Source of the DNA: an uncultured bacterium
GTDB lineage: Bacteria > Verrucomicrobiota > Kiritimatiellia > RFP12 > UBA1067
Length of the DNA stretch: 42,400 nt
Assembly: GCA_902802945.1 (NCBI GenBank)
Contig: CADCOC010000050.1
Location: 1-42,400 of the forward strand
Reading direction: 5' to 3'
Shown here: one piece after another, positions 41,074 through 42,400 of the stretch
How positions within the stretch are numbered: position 1 is the stretch's first letter
Layout: each line of letters opens with the position of its first letter
Program-made: the position numbers and the translations under genes
The notes under the pieces: model-generated
Told to the model about the DNA's origin: nothing
The model's input: only the letters and a program-made list of their open reading frames with translations
Database searches by the model: none

Positions 41074-41077
41074 TCAG

Positions 41078-41114
41078 CGGGCGACGGGTAAATCCCCGTC
41101 GCCCGTTTGATTTT
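41078..41114 (+). terminator. Rho-independent terminator
   Basis: An 11-base GC-rich stem (41078-41088 with 41095-41105, CGGGCGACGGG) with a six-base loop, followed by TTTGATTTT. It lies after the small lipoprotein gene and before the SDR gene. Confidence 0.9.
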
Positions 41115-41146
41115 GAGAGGGGAAAAAAGAGAAAGGAATCAGCAAG

Positions 41147-41950
41147 ATGAGACGCTTTGAAGGGAAGGTAGTGCTGGTGACTGGCGGAAACCGCAACACC
41201 GGCATAGAGATTACGGACCTGTTCGTCCGCGAGGGCGCGCAGGTTTTCATGTGCGGCTCTACGCCAGAGTCAACCGCAAAGGGAGAGCAGATCCTGCGTG
41301 CGCGCGGAATCGGCGACTTCACTGCCGTGCCGTGTGATGTGTCCGACGCCGCACAGGTGTCGCACCTCTTCGACGTAATCGCCGAGAAGGCGGGACGTCT
41401 CGACATTCTCGTGAACAACGCCGCCAACCAAGGGCTCGGACATGGCGGTCCTCTGGAGATGACGACCGCGCAGATGCTCGATGTCTTCAAGGTGAACCTC
41501 CTGGGCGGTTTCCAGGTGACACAGGCGGCGTGCAACCGTTTCTTCATGAAGCAGGAGCCGAACCCCGTTACGCGCCAGAAGGGCGTAGTGGTGTTCCTTG
41601 GCTCCAATACCTCGATGCGCGCGATCCGCAACCGCACGGCCTACTGCACGTCGAAGGGCGGCATTGACGCGATGGTGCGCTCCCTTTCGCTCGACCTAGG
41701 TCCGCTTGGCATCCGCGTGAACGAAGTGGCGCCGGGTTACATCTATACCGAGCGCTGGGACGTGCTTGACGAAAAAATCAAGGCGCGGCGGCGCTTGAAT
41801 TGTCCGCTCCGCCACGAGGCGACTGGCGGCGACATAGCGGAGGCCGTCGCGTTCCTCGCCTCGGACGCCGCTCGCAACATCGGCGGCGAGCGTCTCGTGG
41901 TTGATGCCGGCTGCAGCGCGCAGCACATGCCGGAGGACGTTGATTTTTAA
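41147..41950 (+). CDS. SDR-family oxidoreductase
   Basis: A 267-residue classical short-chain dehydrogenase. VVLVTGGNRNTGIEI is the TGxxxGxG NAD(P)-binding turn, LDILVNNAANQG the NNAG-type motif, VVFLGSNTSMRAI holds the catalytic Ser region, and AYCTSKGGIDAMV the Y-x-x-x-K pair; VAPGYIYTERWD and GERLVVDAGCSA complete the family pattern. Substrate is unknown, probably a sugar acid, polyol or ketone. AAAGGA precedes the ATG. An MFS transporter starts 63 bases downstream, so uptake and oxidation of a small molecule is a reasonable guess. Confidence 0.9.
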   Translation: MRRFEGKVVLVTGGNRNTGIEITDLFVREGAQVFMCGSTPESTAKGEQILRARGIGDFTAVPCDVSDAAQVSHLFDVIAEKAGRLDILVNNAANQGLGHGGPLEMTTAQMLDVFKVNLLGGFQVTQAACNRFFMKQEPNPVTRQKGVVVFLGSNTSMRAIRNRTAYCTSKGGIDAMVRSLSLDLGPLGIRVNEVAPGYIYTERWDVLDEKIKARRRLNCPLRHEATGGDIAEAVAFLASDAARNIGGERLVVDAGCSAQHMPEDVDF

Positions 41951-41953
41951 GCA

Positions 41954-41985
41954 AGTGTAAAGTGTAAAATGTAAAGTGTAAAATG
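41954..41985 (+). repeat. GTAAAATG-type AT-rich intergenic repeat, copy 2
   Basis: Tandem units of AGTGTAA and GTAAAATG just after the SDR stop, the same kind as at 26511-26545. Confidence 0.7.
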
Positions 41986-42012
41986 GTGGGTATGGGAAAA
42001 GGAGACAAGTTA

Positions 42013-42400
42013 ATGGGCAAGTCTTACAAGTGGTTTCTGATTGCGATGCTGAGCTTCGCGTTCTTCTTCCACCAGGCGGACAGGGCGCTGTTCGGGTTGC
42101 TGACCATTCCAATCCAGAACGAACTGCACCTCACCGACGTGCAGATTGGCTGGATTAACACGGCGCTTTCCTGGACACTAGCTGCAATGACGACGGTCGC
42201 CGGGTTCTGCGGGGACCGTTTCAGCCGCAAGTGGCTCATCACCGGATCGCTCATCTTCTGGTCGCTTATGACCGTGTGCATGGGTTTCGTGGGAAACTTT
42301 CAGGTGTTGGGCATCGCGATCAGCGCCTACGCCTGCGTGATGTTCTTCCGTTCGATCGCAACGGGCGGCGGCGAGTCGTTTTACGCGCCGAGCGCGTACG
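42013..42400 (+). CDS. MFS transporter, N-terminal part (runs off the window)
   Basis: The start is the ATG at 42013, with AAAAGGAGA seven to eight bases upstream; an in-frame ATG at 41983 lacks this. The 129 visible residues show four or so helices: WFLIAMLSFAFFFHQADRALFGLL, VQIGWINTALSWTLAAMTTVAGF, then CGDRFSRKWLITGSLIFWSLMTV with the MFS loop 2-3 motif GD-R-x-x-R-K. The D-R-A-L-F pattern in helix 1 fits the anion:cation symporter group, which often carries sugar acids. It is co-directional with the SDR gene. Confidence 0.85.
   Translation, partial: MGKSYKWFLIAMLSFAFFFHQADRALFGLLTIPIQNELHLTDVQIGWINTALSWTLAAMTTVAGFCGDRFSRKWLITGSLIFWSLMTVCMGFVGNFQVLGIAISAYACVMFFRSIATGGGESFYAPSAY

Overview
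The window looks like a GC-rich Gram-negative chromosome segment. The likeliest source is the PVC superphylum (Kiritimatiellota, Lentisphaerota or Verrucomicrobiota, possibly gut-associated). I infer this from the mix of large secreted repeat proteins, autotransporter-type beta-strand repeats, a lipidated and secreted protein repertoire, a FAD oxidoreductase with a golvesin-like tail, a V-type ATPase subunit and an Rnf subunit. No rRNA or marker phylogeny is available here, so the assignment is tentative.

Layout. (1) 1-9094 is a secreted-protein block. It starts with a large TSP3-repeat/alpha-beta-hydrolase protein whose start lies outside the window and whose frame is broken by an exact 40-bp tandem duplication. 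Three tandem paralogous secreted proteins follow, sharing an almost identical 3' end and 22-bp spacers in an AT-richer tract. A glycoside-hydrolase-like gene split by an apparent 1-nt frameshift closes the block. (2) 9095-15359 is an accessory island. It holds an ATPase (DUF4143) remnant, a class II Fic protein behind a tandem palindromic operator, an orphan XRE regulator, a RhuM-Fic/Doc protein, three copies of a roughly 52-bp repeat that each precede a gene, a lipoprotein, a LysM protein, and a signal peptide fused to an IS4-type transposase fragment. (3) 15360-17604 is a secreted FAD oxidoreductase followed by a P-loop ATPase remnant.

(4) 17687-22106 is on the minus strand: a lone V-ATPase B subunit with its own strong promoter, a TatD-associated-type radical SAM protein, a pyridoxal kinase, a DUF2851 protein and tRNA-Arg(CCU). 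(5) 22139-27273 is on the plus strand: an operon of TadC-like, FHA, PEGA and TlyA proteins, then an isolated rnfE. (6) 27356-35951 holds a giant beta-strand-repeat adhesin-like protein, a periplasmic thioredoxin-like protein and a three-domain thioredoxin/transglutaminase/discoidin protein. (7) 35993-42400 holds gltX, a second thioredoxin-like protein, a glycerophosphodiesterase with a GlpT-like transporter, a small helical lipoprotein, an SDR dehydrogenase and the start of another MFS transporter.

Working together: the GDPD/MFS pair suggests scavenging of glycerophosphodiesters, the SDR/MFS pair suggests uptake and oxidation of a small carbohydrate or acid, and the TadC/FHA/PEGA group suggests a surface or pilus-type apparatus. 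A recurrent extended -10 element (TGn-TATACT/TAGAAT type) lies 7-10 nt from several start codons that lack a Shine-Dalgarno sequence, pointing to leaderless transcripts. The least explained parts are the three-paralog array behind the hydrolase and the Fic island with its repeat family and tandem operator.
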